64,000 nt of DNA. Origin: Aliidiomarina quisquiliarum. GTDB lineage: Bacteria > Pseudomonadota > Gammaproteobacteria > Enterobacterales > Alteromonadaceae. The stretch lies in contig NZ_JAMFTN010000014.1 of the NCBI RefSeq assembly GCF_023922585.1, positions 539,108 to 603,107 on the forward strand, given 5' to 3'. Within the stretch, counting starts at the first letter, position 1; the number at the start of each line of letters is the position of its first letter. The notes beneath the pieces were generated by a model. It had not been told where the DNA came from. It saw nothing but the letters and a program-made list of their open reading frames with translations, and made no database searches. Below, piece by piece: positions 47,706 through 57,984 of this stretch. The position numbers were made by a program, and so were the translations under genes.

Positions 47706-47735
47706 ATAAAAAAGGCTCCCGAAGGAGCCCTTTTA
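47706..47735 (-). terminator. Intrinsic terminator after sucD
   Basis: On the minus strand GGCTCC-TTCG-GGAGCC (stem 47714-47729) with a UUCG tetraloop, followed by TTTTTTATTT. It separates the sdh-suc transcript from menA-frd downstream. Confidence 0.92.
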
Positions 47736-47751
47736 AGTGTAGAAAACTAGC

Positions 47752-48624
47752 TTACCAGCCAGTTTTCTCACGTAATGCTTTGCCGATATCAGCTAAGCTA
47801 CGTACAGTTTTAACACCCGCTGCTTCAAGCGCTGCGAACTTGTCTTCTGCCGTACCTTCACCACCAGAAATAATCGCACCGGCATGGCCCATACGTTTTC
47901 CTGGAGGAGCAGTTACACCTGCAATGTAAGAAACCACAGGCTTCGTTACGTTTGCTTTAATGTAGGCTGCTGCTTCTTCTTCAGCTGATCCGCCAATTTC
48001 ACCAATCATTACAATGGCTTCAGTTTTAGGGTCGTTTTCAAACATTTCCAGAATATCAATAAAGCTTGAACCTGGAATCTGGTCGCCACCAATACCTACA
48101 CAAGTAGACTGGCCAAAACCTTCATCGGTGGTTTGCTTTACAGCTTCATAAGTTAATGTACCTGAACGCGATACAATACCTACTTTACCTGGCATATGAA
48201 TTTGGCCTGGCATGATTCCAATCTTACATTCACCCGGAGTAATAACACCTGGGCAGTTTGGACCAATCATGCGTACGCCTTTGTGCGTGAGGTATTCTTT
48301 CACGTACAGCATATCAATGGTTGGAATGCCTTCAGTAATACAAATAATCAGTTCAATGCCAGCGTCTGCAGCTTCAATAATTGAGTCTTTACAGAAAGGT
48401 GCTGGTACGTAAATTACTGATGCCGTTGCGCCAGTCGCATTTACTGCTTCTTTTACCGTATTAAATACAGGCAAACCTAAATGAACTTGGCCACCTTTGC
48501 CTGGCGTAACACCGCCAACCATTTGTGTACCGTACTCAATAGCTTGTTCAGAGTGGAATGTACCCTGACTACCAGTGAAACCCTGGCAAATTACTTTCGT
48601 ATTTTTATCGATCAAGATAGACAT
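47752..48624 (-). CDS. sucD: Succinyl-CoA synthetase subunit alpha
   Basis: 290 residues. CoA-binding [16 protein letters not shown], and the phosphorylated His in [13 protein letters not shown] near the C-terminus. With SucC it turns succinyl-CoA into succinate with formation of ATP or GTP. It overlaps sucC by 1 nt and is the last gene of the sdhCDAB-sucABCD unit, followed by a strong terminator. Confidence 0.97.
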   Translation of the reverse strand: MSILIDKNTKVICQGFTGSQGTFHSEQAIEYGTQMVGGVTPGKGGQVHLGLPVFNTVKEAVNATGATASVIYVPAPFCKDSIIEAADAGIELIICITEGIPTIDMLYVKEYLTHKGVRMIGPNCPGVITPGECKIGIMPGQIHMPGKVGIVSRSGTLTYEAVKQTTDEGFGQSTCVGIGGDQIPGSSFIDILEMFENDPKTEAIVMIGEIGGSAEEEAAAYIKANVTKPVVSYIAGVTAPPGKRMGHAGAIISGGEGTAEDKFAALEAAGVKTVRSLADIGKALREKTGW

Positions 48625-49793
48625 TATTGACCTCCCGCAGCTGCAGCAACAACTTTTTCTGCTGCATCAGTTAGGCTGGTTGCGGCGATAATATTTAATC
48701 CGCTATCGGCCAGCTTCTTGGTACCTAGTTCTGCGTTGTTACCTTCAAGGCGAACAACAACTGGTACTTTCACGCCAACTTCTTCAACAGCACCAATAAT
48801 ACCTTCTGCGATCATGTCACAACGTACAATTCCACCGAAGATGTTCACTAGTACAGCTTTTACGCTGTCGTCAGACAAAATGATTTTGAATGCTTCAGAA
48901 ACACGTTCTTTCGTCGCACCGCCACCTACGTCGAGGAAGTTTGCTGGGTCGCCACCGTGAAGCTTCACAATGTCCATGGTACCCATGGCTAGGCCTGCGC
49001 CGTTCACCATGCAACCAATGTTACCGTCGAGGGCAACATAGTTCAGCTCAAAGCTAGCAGCATGGGCTTCACGCGCGTCTTCTTGCGAAGGGTCGTTCAT
49101 TTCTTTGATTTTTGGCTGGCGATAAAGTGCGTTACTATCAACAGTAATTTTGCCGTCTAAGCAATGCAACTGGCCTTCGTCAGTAATAACCAATGGGTTA
49201 ATTTCTAACAGGGCGAAGTCGTACTGTTCAAACATTTTCGCTAAGCCAAGGAATATTTTAGTGAACTGTTTTACTTGCTCTGGGTTTAAGCCCAATTGGA
49301 ACGCTAAGTCGCGACCTTGGTATGGTAATGCACCAACCGTAGGGTCGATGGTTACACTTAATATTTTTTCTGGTGTGTCGGCTGCTACTTGCTCAATTTC
49401 AACACCACCTTCTGTCGACGCCATGAACACGATTTTACGTGAAGCACGGTCAACAACTGCACCAAGATACAGCTCTTGCGCAATATCAGTGCAGGTTTCT
49501 ACCAGAATTTTAGCTACTGGCTGGCCTTTTTCGTCGGTTTGGTAAGTAACTAGGTTTTTTCCAACCCAGCTGTCTGCAAAGGCACGAACTTCGTCTAAAG
49601 AAGAAACTAGCTTAACACCGCCAGCTTTACCACGGCCACCTGCGTGAACCTGACATTTTACGACCCACTTGTCGCCACCGATTTTCTTCGCTGCTTCTAC
49701 AGCCTCGTCAGCGGTGTCAACTGCGTATCCGTCAGATACTGGCAAGCCGAACTCTCTGAAAAGCTGTTTTGCTTGATACTCATGCAAATTCAT
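48624..49793 (-). CDS. sucC: Succinyl-CoA synthetase subunit beta
   Basis: 389 residues. [19 protein letters not shown], the ATP-grasp domain ([18 protein letters not shown]) and [17 protein letters not shown] in the C-terminal ligase domain are all family hallmarks. Binds the nucleotide and, with SucD, catalyses the only substrate-level phosphorylation of the TCA cycle. The 146-nt gap to sucB holds two stem-loops and a possible promoter, so sucCD may also be expressed separately. Confidence 0.97.
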   Translation of the reverse strand: MNLHEYQAKQLFREFGLPVSDGYAVDTADEAVEAAKKIGGDKWVVKCQVHAGGRGKAGGVKLVSSLDEVRAFADSWVGKNLVTYQTDEKGQPVAKILVETCTDIAQELYLGAVVDRASRKIVFMASTEGGVEIEQVAADTPEKILSVTIDPTVGALPYQGRDLAFQLGLNPEQVKQFTKIFLGLAKMFEQYDFALLEINPLVITDEGQLHCLDGKITVDSNALYRQPKIKEMNDPSQEDAREAHAASFELNYVALDGNIGCMVNGAGLAMGTMDIVKLHGGDPANFLDVGGGATKERVSEAFKIILSDDSVKAVLVNIFGGIVRCDMIAEGIIGAVEEVGVKVPVVVRLEGNNAELGTKKLADSGLNIIAATSLTDAAEKVVAAAAGGQ

Positions 49794-49825
49794 GATGCTT
49801 GTTCCATTTGTTCATTCAAAATGAA

Positions 49826-49854
49826 AACAACCGAGGCAATACGCCTTGGTTGTT
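49826..49854 (-). terminator. Stem-loop with T-rich tail just before sucC
   Basis: AACAACCGAGGC (49826-49837) pairs with GCCTTGGTTGTT (49843-49854) with one wobble; on the minus strand the stem is followed by TTCATTTTG. It lies 32 nt before the sucC start, so it would act as an attenuator or as an mRNA-stabilising or processing structure rather than as an end of the operon. Confidence 0.5.
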
Positions 49855-49865
49855 TACCCGAATTC

Positions 49866-49895
49866 CGAGGCATAGTATACGTTTTTATGCCTAAG
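49866..49895 (-). promoter_or_regulatory. Possible internal promoter for sucCD
   Basis: On the minus strand CTGTCA, an 18-nt spacer and TATACT occur between the two stem-loops. Only the -10 is good. Weak but suitably placed. Confidence 0.2.
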
Positions 49896-49900
49896 AATGA

Positions 49901-49928
49901 CAGCGGCAGCCATAATGTGCTGCCGCTG
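49901..49928. repeat. Perfect 10-bp stem-loop after sucB
   Basis: CAGCGGCAGC (49901-49910) and GCTGCCGCTG (49919-49928), 8-nt loop, lies 11 nt past the sucB stop on the minus strand. There is no T-run, so it looks like an mRNA-protecting 3' structure. Confidence 0.6.
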
Positions 49929-49939
49929 AGCGAGTGCCT

Positions 49940-51433
49940 TTAGATATCCAACAACAAACGTTGTGGATCTTCAAGCAGGTTTTTCACGGTGACTAAGAAG
50001 CCAACCGACTCTTTACCATCAACGATTCTATGGTCGTACGATAACGCCAAGTACATCATTGGTAAGATTTCTATTTCTCCGTCTACCACCATGGCGCGGT
50101 CTTGGATTTTATGCATACCCAAAATGGCACTTTGTGGTGGGTTCAGGATAGGCGTAGACAGTAATGAACCAAATACACCACCGTTCGTAATAGTAAAGTT
50201 ACCGCCTAGCATTTCGTCTAGGGTTAACTTGCCATCACGACCTTTAAGAGCAAGCTCGCGAATTGCCGACTCAATTTCAGCTAAGCTTAGCGTATCTGCG
50301 TCGCGAACTATTGGTGTTACCAAACCACGAGGAGTAGACACAGCAATACTGACGTCGAAGTAGTTATGGTAAACAATTTCGTCGCCGTCAATTGACGCAT
50401 TTACTTCTGGGAAACGTTTTAGCGCTTCTACTACCGCTTTTACATAAAACGACATAAAGCCTAAACGAACACCATGGCGCTCTTCAAATTCTTTCTGGTA
50501 CGTTTTACGAAGGTCCATAATTGGCTTCATGTTCACTTCGTTAAACGTGGTTAACATTGCTGTAGAATTTTTCGCGTCTAATAAGCGCGTAGCAATGGTT
50601 TTACGTAAGCGGGTCATTGGCACACGCTTCTGAGTACGGTTACCACTCACAGTTTGTGGGGCAGGAGCAGCTGCCGGTGCAGGGGCTGCTTTGGTTTGAC
50701 TTGCAGATTTCACGTGCTTCTCCACGTCTTCTTTAGTAACACGACCGTCTTTACCGGTGCCTTTCACATCGGTAGCTTTCAAGTCGTGTTCGGCTAATAA
50801 ACGACGAACCGACGGGCTTACAGCGTCTGACGACTCTTTGTCTTCTGTCGCTTCAGCAGGCGCCGCTTCGCTTGCTGCAGCAGTTGCGCCTTTTACTAGC
50901 TTACCGATTACATCTTGGCCAACAACGTTGGCGCCTTCACCATGAATAATTTCGCTTAATACGCCGTCAGCTTCAGCAACAACTTCTAACACAACTTTGT
51001 CGGTTTCAATGTCGACTAAGTTCTGATCGCGAGTAACTGCTTCGCCCGCTTTCACGTGCCAAGTAGCAACCGTTGCTTCAGCAACAGACTCGGGTAATTC
51101 AGGTACTTTAACGTCAACCGTCTCTCCGCCTGTGCCGGCAGGAGCAGCTGCTTTAGCAGGAGCTTCTTCTTTAGCTGCTGGTGCTTTTTCAGCACCGCCT
51201 GCTTCAAGCGTACCAATAACTTGTTGTCCTTGAACTGTGTCGCCTTCTGCAGCAGTAATTTTACCAATTACGCCATCGGCTTCTGCAACCACTTCTAGTA
51301 CAACTTTGTCTGTTTCAATATCAACTAAATTCTGATCGCGAGTAACCGTATCACCTTCTTTAACGTGCCAAGTTGCAATACTTCCGTCTGCAACAGACTC
51401 CGGTAATTCAGGTACTTTTATTTCAATTGCCAT
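49940..51433 (-). CDS. sucB: 2-oxoglutarate dehydrogenase E2 (dihydrolipoyl succinyltransferase), two lipoyl domains
   Basis: 497 residues against about 405 in E. coli. The extra length is a second lipoyl domain: residues 1-78 (lipoyl Lys43) and 108-182 (Lys146), nearly identical around [20 protein letters not shown]. An Ala/Pro-rich linker, the E1/E3-binding domain (about 203-240, [13 protein letters not shown]) and the catalytic domain with SYDHRIVDG (His468) follow. It carries succinyl groups from SucA to CoA. It starts 16 nt after sucA. Confidence 0.96.
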   Translation of the reverse strand: MAIEIKVPELPESVADGSIATWHVKEGDTVTRDQNLVDIETDKVVLEVVAEADGVIGKITAAEGDTVQGQQVIGTLEAGGAEKAPAAKEEAPAKAAAPAGTGGETVDVKVPELPESVAEATVATWHVKAGEAVTRDQNLVDIETDKVVLEVVAEADGVLSEIIHGEGANVVGQDVIGKLVKGATAAASEAAPAEATEDKESSDAVSPSVRRLLAEHDLKATDVKGTGKDGRVTKEDVEKHVKSASQTKAAPAPAAAPAPQTVSGNRTQKRVPMTRLRKTIATRLLDAKNSTAMLTTFNEVNMKPIMDLRKTYQKEFEERHGVRLGFMSFYVKAVVEALKRFPEVNASIDGDEIVYHNYFDVSIAVSTPRGLVTPIVRDADTLSLAEIESAIRELALKGRDGKLTLDEMLGGNFTITNGGVFGSLLSTPILNPPQSAILGMHKIQDRAMVVDGEIEILPMMYLALSYDHRIVDGKESVGFLVTVKNLLEDPQRLLLDI

Positions 51434-51449
51434 AATTAATTCTCACCTG

Positions 51450-54251
51450 TTAAATGCTTAATGCTTCGTGGACAAGTTTATCTTGCTGCTCTTTATGCAC
51501 CGACGCATACCCCGTAGCTGGAGACGAAGATGCTGTACGGCCGGCATAAGTTAAACGAGCGCCAGTTGGAATTGCCTCACGGAAGTGATGCTGACTTGAA
51601 TACCAAGCGCCTTGGTTTTGTGGCTCTTCTTGACACCAAATAAAGTCTTTCACGTGTGCATATTCTTCTAGAATTGCGGCCATTTCTTCATGCGGGAACG
51701 GATACAGCTGCTCAACACGAATAATAGCAACGTCTTTAATTTTTGCTTCCGTACGTGCGGCTAACAAGTCGTAATAAACTTTACCACTACAGAATACAAC
51801 GCGTTTTACTTTCTTCGCGTTAAGCGCTTCAGTTTCACCAATCACGTTATGGAACACGCCTTCAGCAAGCTCTTCAAGTGACGAAACTGCTTCTGGGTGG
51901 CGTAACAATGACTTTGGTGTCATTACAATTAATGGACGACGCAGCGGGCGTAACTGCTGACGACGCAGCATATTAAATACCTGGGCGGGCGTAGTAGGAA
52001 CACACACCGACCAGTTGTGGTCAGCCGACAGCTGCAAGAAACGCTCGAGCCGGGCTGAACTGTGTTCTGGGCCTTGGCCTTCGTAACCATGTGGTAACAG
52101 TAGCGTTAAGCCACATAAGCGGCCCCACTTCTGTTCGCCAGAGCTTAGGAACTGGTCAATAACAACCTGAGCACCGTTAGCAAAGTCACCAAACTGCGCT
52201 TCCCACATAACTAGCGTATGGGGTTCTGCTGTAGCATAACCATATTCAAACGCCATAACCGCTGCTTCTGAAAGTACCGAGTCATAAATTTCGATAGGCG
52301 CTTGGTCCTTATCAATATTCATTAACGGTAAATAAGTTGCTGCGTCGGCTTGGTTGTGCAACACCGCATGGCGGTGGAAGAAAGTTCCACGACCGCAGTC
52401 TTGCCCGGTTAGGCGAATTGCTTGGCCACTTTTCACTAACGACGCATAGGCCAATGTTTCTGCCATACCCCAATCGACGGGTCGTTCGCCTTCAGCCATT
52501 TTAATACGGTCATCGTAAGCACGGTTAACACGACCATTCAGCTTAAAGCCTTCTGGTAAAGTTGTAACCTTTTGACCAAGTTCTTTTAATTCACCAACCG
52601 TGATTGACGCATCATATTCTACGTCCCATTCATGGCCAACAAAAGAAGCCCAGTCAGATGAATGTGCCACCATTGGCCGCCATTCGTCCACCACACACTC
52701 ACCAACGTCGAGAGCATCGCGATAGTCGTTTACTAGGGCAATTACATCGCTTTCAGCCACTAGTTTTTGTTCAACTAGGCGTTGGGCATAAATGTCGCGT
52801 GGTACTGGATGCTGCTTAATTTTTTGATACATTAGCGGCTGTGTTGCATTTGGCTCATCGGCTTCGTTATGGCCGTGGCGGCGATAACAAACTAAGTCAA
52901 TAACTACGTCGCGCTTAAAGGTGTTGCGGTAGTCAACAGCCATTTGTGCTACAAACAACACGGCTTCAGGATCATCGGCATTGACATGGAAAATTGGAGC
53001 CTGAACCATTTTCGCAATATCTGTACAATACTGAGTTGAACGGGCATCTTCTTGCTTCGAAGTGGTAAAACCAATTTGGTTATTTACTACTACGCGAATA
53101 CTACCACCAACGCCATAAGCACGTGTTTGCGATAAGTTAAAGGTTTCTTGAACGATACCCTGGCCCGCAATAGCAGCGTCGCCATGAATAGTAATTGGAA
53201 GTGCTTGGCTGCCATCTTTACAATTACGACGGTCCATACGTGCACGCACCGAACCCATTACAACTGGGTTTACTATTTCTAAATGCGACGGGTTGAACGC
53301 TAATGCTAAATGAACATTGCCACCATCGGTTTCAAAGTCTGACGAGAAGCCCATGTGGTACTTCACATCGCCCGCTTTGTCGCTAGTACTCTTGCCGGCA
53401 AATTCGTCGAATAATTCTTTTGGCTGCTTACCCATTACGTTAACAAGTACGTTTAAGCGACCACGGTGCGCCATTCCAATCACTGCTTCTTTCGCGCCTT
53501 GTTCACCGGCACGGCGAATAAGTGATTTCAATAATGGAATTAACGAGTCTCCGCCTTCTAAGGAAAATCGCTTAGCTCCTGGAAATTTAGCACCTAAATA
53601 TTTTTCTAGGCCGTCGGCTGCAACAAGTTCTTTAAGCATACGCTTGCGTTCTTCGGCACTAAACTTAGGCTGACCTAGCTGTGACTCTAACCGCTGCTGA
53701 ATCCAACGCTTTTCAGCAGTTGAAACAATATGCATGTACTCAGCACCAATCGATCCGCAGTAAATAGCTTCTAGTGCTTGGTGAATATCACTTAACTTGG
53801 CAACGTCCTTACCTATTTGCAAAGAGCCCACATTAAACTCTTTATTTAGGTCGTCTTTACCTAAGTTATGGTAGTCAAGGGAAAGGTCTGGAACTTGCTC
53901 TTGCTTCCATAGGTTAAGCGGGTCTAAATTGGCGTGTTGGTGACCACGAAAGCGGTAGGCATTAATCAGCTGTAGTACCCGAACCTGTTTCTCAGCGTCT
54001 TCCGCTGTAAGTTCGCCACCACCAGCTTGCTTTAGTTTGTTTTTTGCAGCAGCTCGGAATTGGTCACGAATTTCGCTGTGTTTAACGTCTGCACCTGAGC
54101 TAGCGGGCAGCTGTTCAAAAAGTTCTCGCCATTCACTTGGTATAGAACTTGGGTCATCAAGAAAGAGCTCGAATAGCTCTTCGATATAGGCCGCATTACC
54201 CCCGGCCAGAGGAGAGGATTCAATCCAGGCTTGCATTGCGCCTTCTTGCAT
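51450..54251 (-). CDS. sucA: 2-oxoglutarate dehydrogenase E1 component
   Basis: 933 residues, as in E. coli. The ATG at 54251 follows AAAGGA; the open frame upstream was rejected because it lacks homology. MQEGAMQAWIESSPLAGGNA matches the family start. The thiamine-diphosphate core shows GMAHRGRLNVL, GDAAIAGQG and NNQIGFTTS. It decarboxylates 2-oxoglutarate and loads succinyl onto SucB lipoate. The 139-nt gap to sdhB contains a terminator-like hairpin, so part of the transcription may stop there. Confidence 0.97.
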   Translation of the reverse strand: MQEGAMQAWIESSPLAGGNAAYIEELFELFLDDPSSIPSEWRELFEQLPASSGADVKHSEIRDQFRAAAKNKLKQAGGGELTAEDAEKQVRVLQLINAYRFRGHQHANLDPLNLWKQEQVPDLSLDYHNLGKDDLNKEFNVGSLQIGKDVAKLSDIHQALEAIYCGSIGAEYMHIVSTAEKRWIQQRLESQLGQPKFSAEERKRMLKELVAADGLEKYLGAKFPGAKRFSLEGGDSLIPLLKSLIRRAGEQGAKEAVIGMAHRGRLNVLVNVMGKQPKELFDEFAGKSTSDKAGDVKYHMGFSSDFETDGGNVHLALAFNPSHLEIVNPVVMGSVRARMDRRNCKDGSQALPITIHGDAAIAGQGIVQETFNLSQTRAYGVGGSIRVVVNNQIGFTTSKQEDARSTQYCTDIAKMVQAPIFHVNADDPEAVLFVAQMAVDYRNTFKRDVVIDLVCYRRHGHNEADEPNATQPLMYQKIKQHPVPRDIYAQRLVEQKLVAESDVIALVNDYRDALDVGECVVDEWRPMVAHSSDWASFVGHEWDVEYDASITVGELKELGQKVTTLPEGFKLNGRVNRAYDDRIKMAEGERPVDWGMAETLAYASLVKSGQAIRLTGQDCGRGTFFHRHAVLHNQADAATYLPLMNIDKDQAPIEIYDSVLSEAAVMAFEYGYATAEPHTLVMWEAQFGDFANGAQVVIDQFLSSGEQKWGRLCGLTLLLPHGYEGQGPEHSSARLERFLQLSADHNWSVCVPTTPAQVFNMLRRQQLRPLRRPLIVMTPKSLLRHPEAVSSLEELAEGVFHNVIGETEALNAKKVKRVVFCSGKVYYDLLAARTEAKIKDVAIIRVEQLYPFPHEEMAAILEEYAHVKDFIWCQEEPQNQGAWYSSQHHFREAIPTGARLTYAGRTASSSPATGYASVHKEQQDKLVHEALSI

Positions 54252-54313
54252 TGTATTTCCTTTCATCACGTGAACTTCGATTGACAACCTGTGATTATTT
54301 GTGTGTTTTTGTT

Positions 54314-54346
54314 GCAAAAATAGCCGTCCACAAGGGACAGCTATTT
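54314..54346 (-). terminator. Terminator-like hairpin between sdhB and sucA
   Basis: On the minus strand AAATAGC-T-GTCC, loop CTTGT, GGAC-G-GCTATTT (one mismatch), then TTG. The stem spans 54318-54346. It probably reduces but does not abolish read-through from sdhCDAB into sucABCD. Confidence 0.6.
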
Positions 54347-54390
54347 AACACAACATAATCACGACTACTGTAAAGCTGCACGGGCATTAA

Positions 54391-55104
54391 TTAAACCGCA
54401 CGGCTTAATAACATTGATTTTATTTGCCCAATAGCCTTGGTTGGGTTCAACCCTTTTGGACACACTTCAACGCAGTTCATAATGCCATGGCATCGGAATA
54501 CACTAAAAGCGTCATCAAGGTCATCCAAACGCTGTTCTGTAGCGGTATCGCGACTATCTACTAAGAAGCGATACGCATTTAACAGGCCTGCTGGACCAAT
54601 AAACTTGTCTGGATTCCACCAGAACGACGGACAAGAAGATGAACAGCACGCGCACAGTATACACTCGTATAAACCATCTAACTTGGCACGGTCTTCCGGG
54701 CTTTGTAGGCGCTCACGAGCTGGTGGCAGTTTGTCGTCATTAATTAAAAATGGCTTAATCTTTTCATACTGCTCAAAAAACTGAGCCATGTCGACGATTA
54801 AGTCTCGAATAACCGGTAAACCTGGCAATGGACGTATCACTACTTTGCTGCCTTTTAATGAAGACACCGGAGTAATACAGGCCAAACCGTTGGTACCGTT
54901 CATGTTAACACCGTCGGAGCCACACACGCCCTCACGGCATGAGCGACGAAACGACAATGTTGGATCTTGCTCTTTTAATAGAATAAGCGCGTCGAGAACC
55001 ATCATATCGCGGCTTTTCTCAACTTCTAAAGTATATTCCTGCATGCGCGGTTTAGCGTCCACATCAGGGTTATAACGATAGACCGAAAAGACTATTTTTT
55101 TCAT
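54391..55104 (-). CDS. sdhB: Succinate dehydrogenase iron-sulfur subunit
   Basis: 237 residues. [2Fe-2S] motif SCREGVCGSDGVNMNG with Asp at the third ligand position, as in E. coli SdhB; CILCACCSSSCPSFWW and CVEVCPKGLNP bind the other clusters. It passes electrons from SdhA to ubiquinone at the SdhCD anchor. It follows sdhA by 15 nt. Confidence 0.97.
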   Translation of the reverse strand: MKKIVFSVYRYNPDVDAKPRMQEYTLEVEKSRDMMVLDALILLKEQDPTLSFRRSCREGVCGSDGVNMNGTNGLACITPVSSLKGSKVVIRPLPGLPVIRDLIVDMAQFFEQYEKIKPFLINDDKLPPARERLQSPEDRAKLDGLYECILCACCSSSCPSFWWNPDKFIGPAGLLNAYRFLVDSRDTATEQRLDDLDDAFSVFRCHGIMNCVEVCPKGLNPTKAIGQIKSMLLSRAV

Positions 55105-55119
55105 CGTTGTAAGCCTCTC

Positions 55120-56889
55120 TTAATAAGTACGTGGTACTGGCGGGAACGCTTCACGCTCAGTTGGTGACATATTCACACCACGCGTACTCATTGATTCGTT
55201 CGCAGGATTATAAACCGTATGCACTAGCCAGTTGTCGTCGTCTCTATCTGGGAAGTCAGCACGGCTATGGGCACCGCGACTTTCCGTACGGAAGTTCGCT
55301 GCTACAGCTGTTGAATATGCTGTTTCCATCATATTATCGAGCTCTAAACACTCAATGCGTTGAGTATTGAAGTCTTTACTGGTGTCATCTAAGCGCGCAT
55401 TTTTCAGCCGTTCACGAATTTCACCTAATTGCTTCAACCCTTCGGCCATGGCTGCACCTTCACGGAATACCGAGAAGTTTAATTGCATACACTGTTGTAA
55501 GTCTTTGCGAATTTGCACTGGATCCTCACCCGTTTGGGTGCTGTTCCAACGGTTAACCCGTGCCATGGCAGCTTCAATGTCTGATTCACTTGCACGGCGT
55601 GCCTGTGAATTGGCCGCTAAAGTTTCGCCTAACTGCATACCAACAGCACGACCGAACACCACCAAATCGAGCAACGAGTTACCACCTAAGCGGTTCGCAC
55701 CGTGTACCGATACGTTGGCAACTTCACCACAGGCAAACAAGCCAGGAATAGGCTTGGTTTCACCTTTGGCGTCAACATAAATAGCTTGGCCAGTAACGTC
55801 GGTTGGTACCCCGCCCATCATATAGTGACAGGTAGGAATAACAGGAATTGGTTGCTCTGCAGGATCAACATGGGCAAAGGTTTTAGCTAGGTCGCATACA
55901 CCTGGTAAGCGGCTTTCCAGCACTTCACGGCCTAAATGGTCGAGCTTCAGTAATAAATGCGGACCCAATGGACCGTCTAAACCACGGCCTTCACGAATTT
56001 CTGTCATCATTGAACGGGCTACTACGTCGCGCGAAGCTAAGTCTTTCGCGTTCGGAGCATAACGCTCCATGAAGCGTTCGCCGTCTTTATTCAATAAGTA
56101 ACCGCCTTCACCACGGCAACCTTCAGTAACGAGCGTACCTGCACCAGCTATACCCGTGGGGTGAAACTGCCACATTTCCATGTCTTGCATGGGCACACCG
56201 GCACGAAGAGCCATGCCAATACCGTCGCCAGTATTAATATGTGCGTTGGTAGTCGAGGCATAAATACGCCCTGCGCCACCGGTGGCTAAAACCACAGCTT
56301 TCGCTTTTACGAAAACGGTTTCGCCAGTTTCAATGTCAATTGCGGTTACACCAACTACGGCACCGTCTTGGTTTTTTACTAAATCTAATACAAACCACTC
56401 AGAGAAAATAGTGGTTTTATTTTTTACGTTTTGCTGATAAAGCAAGTGTAACATGGCGTGACCTGTTCGGTCTGCAGCTGCCGCGGTACGGGCTGCCTGT
56501 TCGCCACCAAAGTCTTTCGACTGACCACCAAAGGGCCGTTGGTACACTTTACCATTGTCAAACCGAGAAAATGGCAAGCCCATATTTTCTAACTCTAAAA
56601 CCGCTTCTGGGCCGTTTTTACACATGTACTCAATGGCGTCTTGGTCGCCGATATAGTCGGAACCTTTTACCGTATCAAACATGTGCCACTGCCAGTTGTC
56701 TTCATGGGCATTGCCCAGTGCAACAGTAATACCACCCTGTGCAGACACGGTGTGCGAACGCGTTGGAAATACTTTCGACATCAGTGCACAAGTCATGCCC
56801 TGTTCCGAAATTTGTAACGCCGCGCGCATACCCGCGCCGCCAGCACCTATTACCACCGCGTCAAATTCTAGTTCTTTCATGCTGCTCAC
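55120..56889 (-). CDS. sdhA: Succinate dehydrogenase flavoprotein subunit
   Basis: 589 residues. FAD-binding [17 protein letters not shown], the covalent-FAD His in [10 protein letters not shown], and the substrate block with [18 protein letters not shown]. Oxidises succinate to fumarate. The ATG abuts the sdhD stop codon exactly, and sdhB follows by 15 nt. Confidence 0.97.
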   Translation of the reverse strand: MSSMKELEFDAVVIGAGGAGMRAALQISEQGMTCALMSKVFPTRSHTVSAQGGITVALGNAHEDNWQWHMFDTVKGSDYIGDQDAIEYMCKNGPEAVLELENMGLPFSRFDNGKVYQRPFGGQSKDFGGEQAARTAAAADRTGHAMLHLLYQQNVKNKTTIFSEWFVLDLVKNQDGAVVGVTAIDIETGETVFVKAKAVVLATGGAGRIYASTTNAHINTGDGIGMALRAGVPMQDMEMWQFHPTGIAGAGTLVTEGCRGEGGYLLNKDGERFMERYAPNAKDLASRDVVARSMMTEIREGRGLDGPLGPHLLLKLDHLGREVLESRLPGVCDLAKTFAHVDPAEQPIPVIPTCHYMMGGVPTDVTGQAIYVDAKGETKPIPGLFACGEVANVSVHGANRLGGNSLLDLVVFGRAVGMQLGETLAANSQARRASESDIEAAMARVNRWNSTQTGEDPVQIRKDLQQCMQLNFSVFREGAAMAEGLKQLGEIRERLKNARLDDTSKDFNTQRIECLELDNMMETAYSTAVAANFRTESRGAHSRADFPDRDDDNWLVHTVYNPANESMSTRGVNMSPTEREAFPPVPRTY

Positions 56890-57237
56890 TTAGACACCCC
56901 ACAAAACGAATAAGCCGGTGAACCAATAAACCCCTAGGGCAAGTACCACTACATATTGAATAAGACCACGTAAGCGTGAACACTTAATGTAATCGGTAAG
57001 CACTTGCCAAATACCAATCCAGCCGTGAACTAATACGCTGGTAAGGGTTAACAATGTGAATATTTTCATAGCTAAATTGCTGTACAAGCCAGACCATGCG
57101 TTGTAATCAACACTAGGGTTACAAGCGAGCCAAATTACTAAGAAAAACGCATACGCAGCCATAACTAAAGCTGTGGCGCGTAATAATACAAAGTCGTGCG
57201 TGCCGCTACGACCAAAAGTAGAAGCTACATTTACCAT
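56890..57237 (-). CDS. sdhD: Succinate dehydrogenase membrane anchor subunit D
   Basis: 115 residues from the ATG at 57237 (MVNVASTFGRSGTHDFVLLR). Three hydrophobic helices; the RSGTHDFVLLRATA opening and the HGWIGIWQVLTDY segment are typical of SdhD, the latter with the Asp-Tyr of the quinone site. The frame overlaps sdhC by 7 nt. It anchors SdhAB and forms part of the haem and quinone pocket. Confidence 0.93.
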   Translation of the reverse strand: MVNVASTFGRSGTHDFVLLRATALVMAAYAFFLVIWLACNPSVDYNAWSGLYSNLAMKIFTLLTLTSVLVHGWIGIWQVLTDYIKCSRLRGLIQYVVVLALGVYWFTGLFVLWGV

Positions 57238-57605
57238 AACCAAACTCCTGCCACTACAGCCCAAACAACGCCCAGCGCTATACTAAAGCGCGCGCTACGC
57301 TGCCCTGGCACTTTCTCTACGCCAAAACCCAAGTCCATAATCATGTGGCGCACGCCAGCAATGATGTGGTACCCAAGCGCTGTTAAGAAACCCCAAATAA
57401 CAAACTTTGCCACTGGGTGTGCCATAACGGACTTGACTGTAGCAAAGCCTTCAGGTCCGGATAATGATGTAGCTAGCAGCCAAACCAAAAAGCCCACCAG
57501 TACTAGCATAATAACGCCAGAAACTCGGTGCAAAATGGAGGCCATAGCCGCGGGTGGAAAACTGATGGTGTTCAGTTCTAAATTTATAGGTCTTTGTTTT
57601 TTCAC
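57231..57605 (-). CDS. sdhC: Succinate dehydrogenase cytochrome b556 subunit
   Basis: 124 residues if started at GTG 57605 (MKKQRPINLELNTISFP), which matches E. coli SdhC; GTG 57608 just before is equally possible. AAGAAGG lies 8 nt upstream of 57605. There is no ATG near. HRVSGV with the quinone-site Ser/Arg and the haem ligand His in GVRHMIMDLG are present, with three membrane helices. First gene of sdhCDAB. Confidence 0.93.
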   Translation of the reverse strand: MKKQRPINLELNTISFPPAAMASILHRVSGVIMLVLVGFLVWLLATSLSGPEGFATVKSVMAHPVAKFVIWGFLTALGYHIIAGVRHMIMDLGFGVEKVPGQRSARFSIALGVVWAVVAGVWLW

Positions 57606-57647
57606 CACTGTTGCCTTCTTCAAAACGCAATGGATGTCGGTGCAGCA

Positions 57648-57676
57648 AGTATAACGACCGCAACGCCGAAATACAA
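57648..57676 (-). promoter_or_regulatory. Candidate sigma-70 promoter for sdhCDAB
   Basis: On the minus strand TTGTAT (57676-57671), a 17-nt spacer and TATACT (57653-57648), 42 nt before the sdhC start codon. The -10 is strong (5/6), the -35 is moderate. Confidence 0.5.
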
Positions 57677-57907
57677 TGCTAGAAAGGGTTACCATTCCAA
57701 CACCCACGCATACAAAACCACATAAGAGCGGTTATTTTTCAACCATTCTTAACTAATTAGACTAACCATTATAAATAATCGCACGGAAATCTGTTAAAGT
57801 ACGATAGTGCATGGAAAATATAACGCCTAGGCGCAGATGTCTAGTGCTAAAAGGCTTAGCGATTTGCTTATAAAGCCATATTTTTCACTTATACCCCTTA
57901 CGTAAAA

Positions 57908-57937
57908 TTGACAAGCACTGGTCGGATCAAGTACAAC
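57908..57937 (+). promoter_or_regulatory. Candidate sigma-70 promoter for gltA
   Basis: Perfect TTGACA at 57908-57913, an 18-nt spacer, and TACAAC at 57932-57937, 47 nt before the gltA start codon. Confidence 0.55.
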
Positions 57938-57984
57938 TAGCGCACTTTATTTTACCCGAGATGCAACGAAAGCAAGGAGATCTT

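Larger units (their letters stand above)
57606..57984. other. Divergent sdhC-gltA promoter region
   Basis: 379 bp without a gene. It holds a promoter for each side (listed separately) and AT-rich stretches; I see no clear ArcA or CRP site. The frame that extends sdhC upstream to 57707 is not coding by family comparison. Confidence 0.7.
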
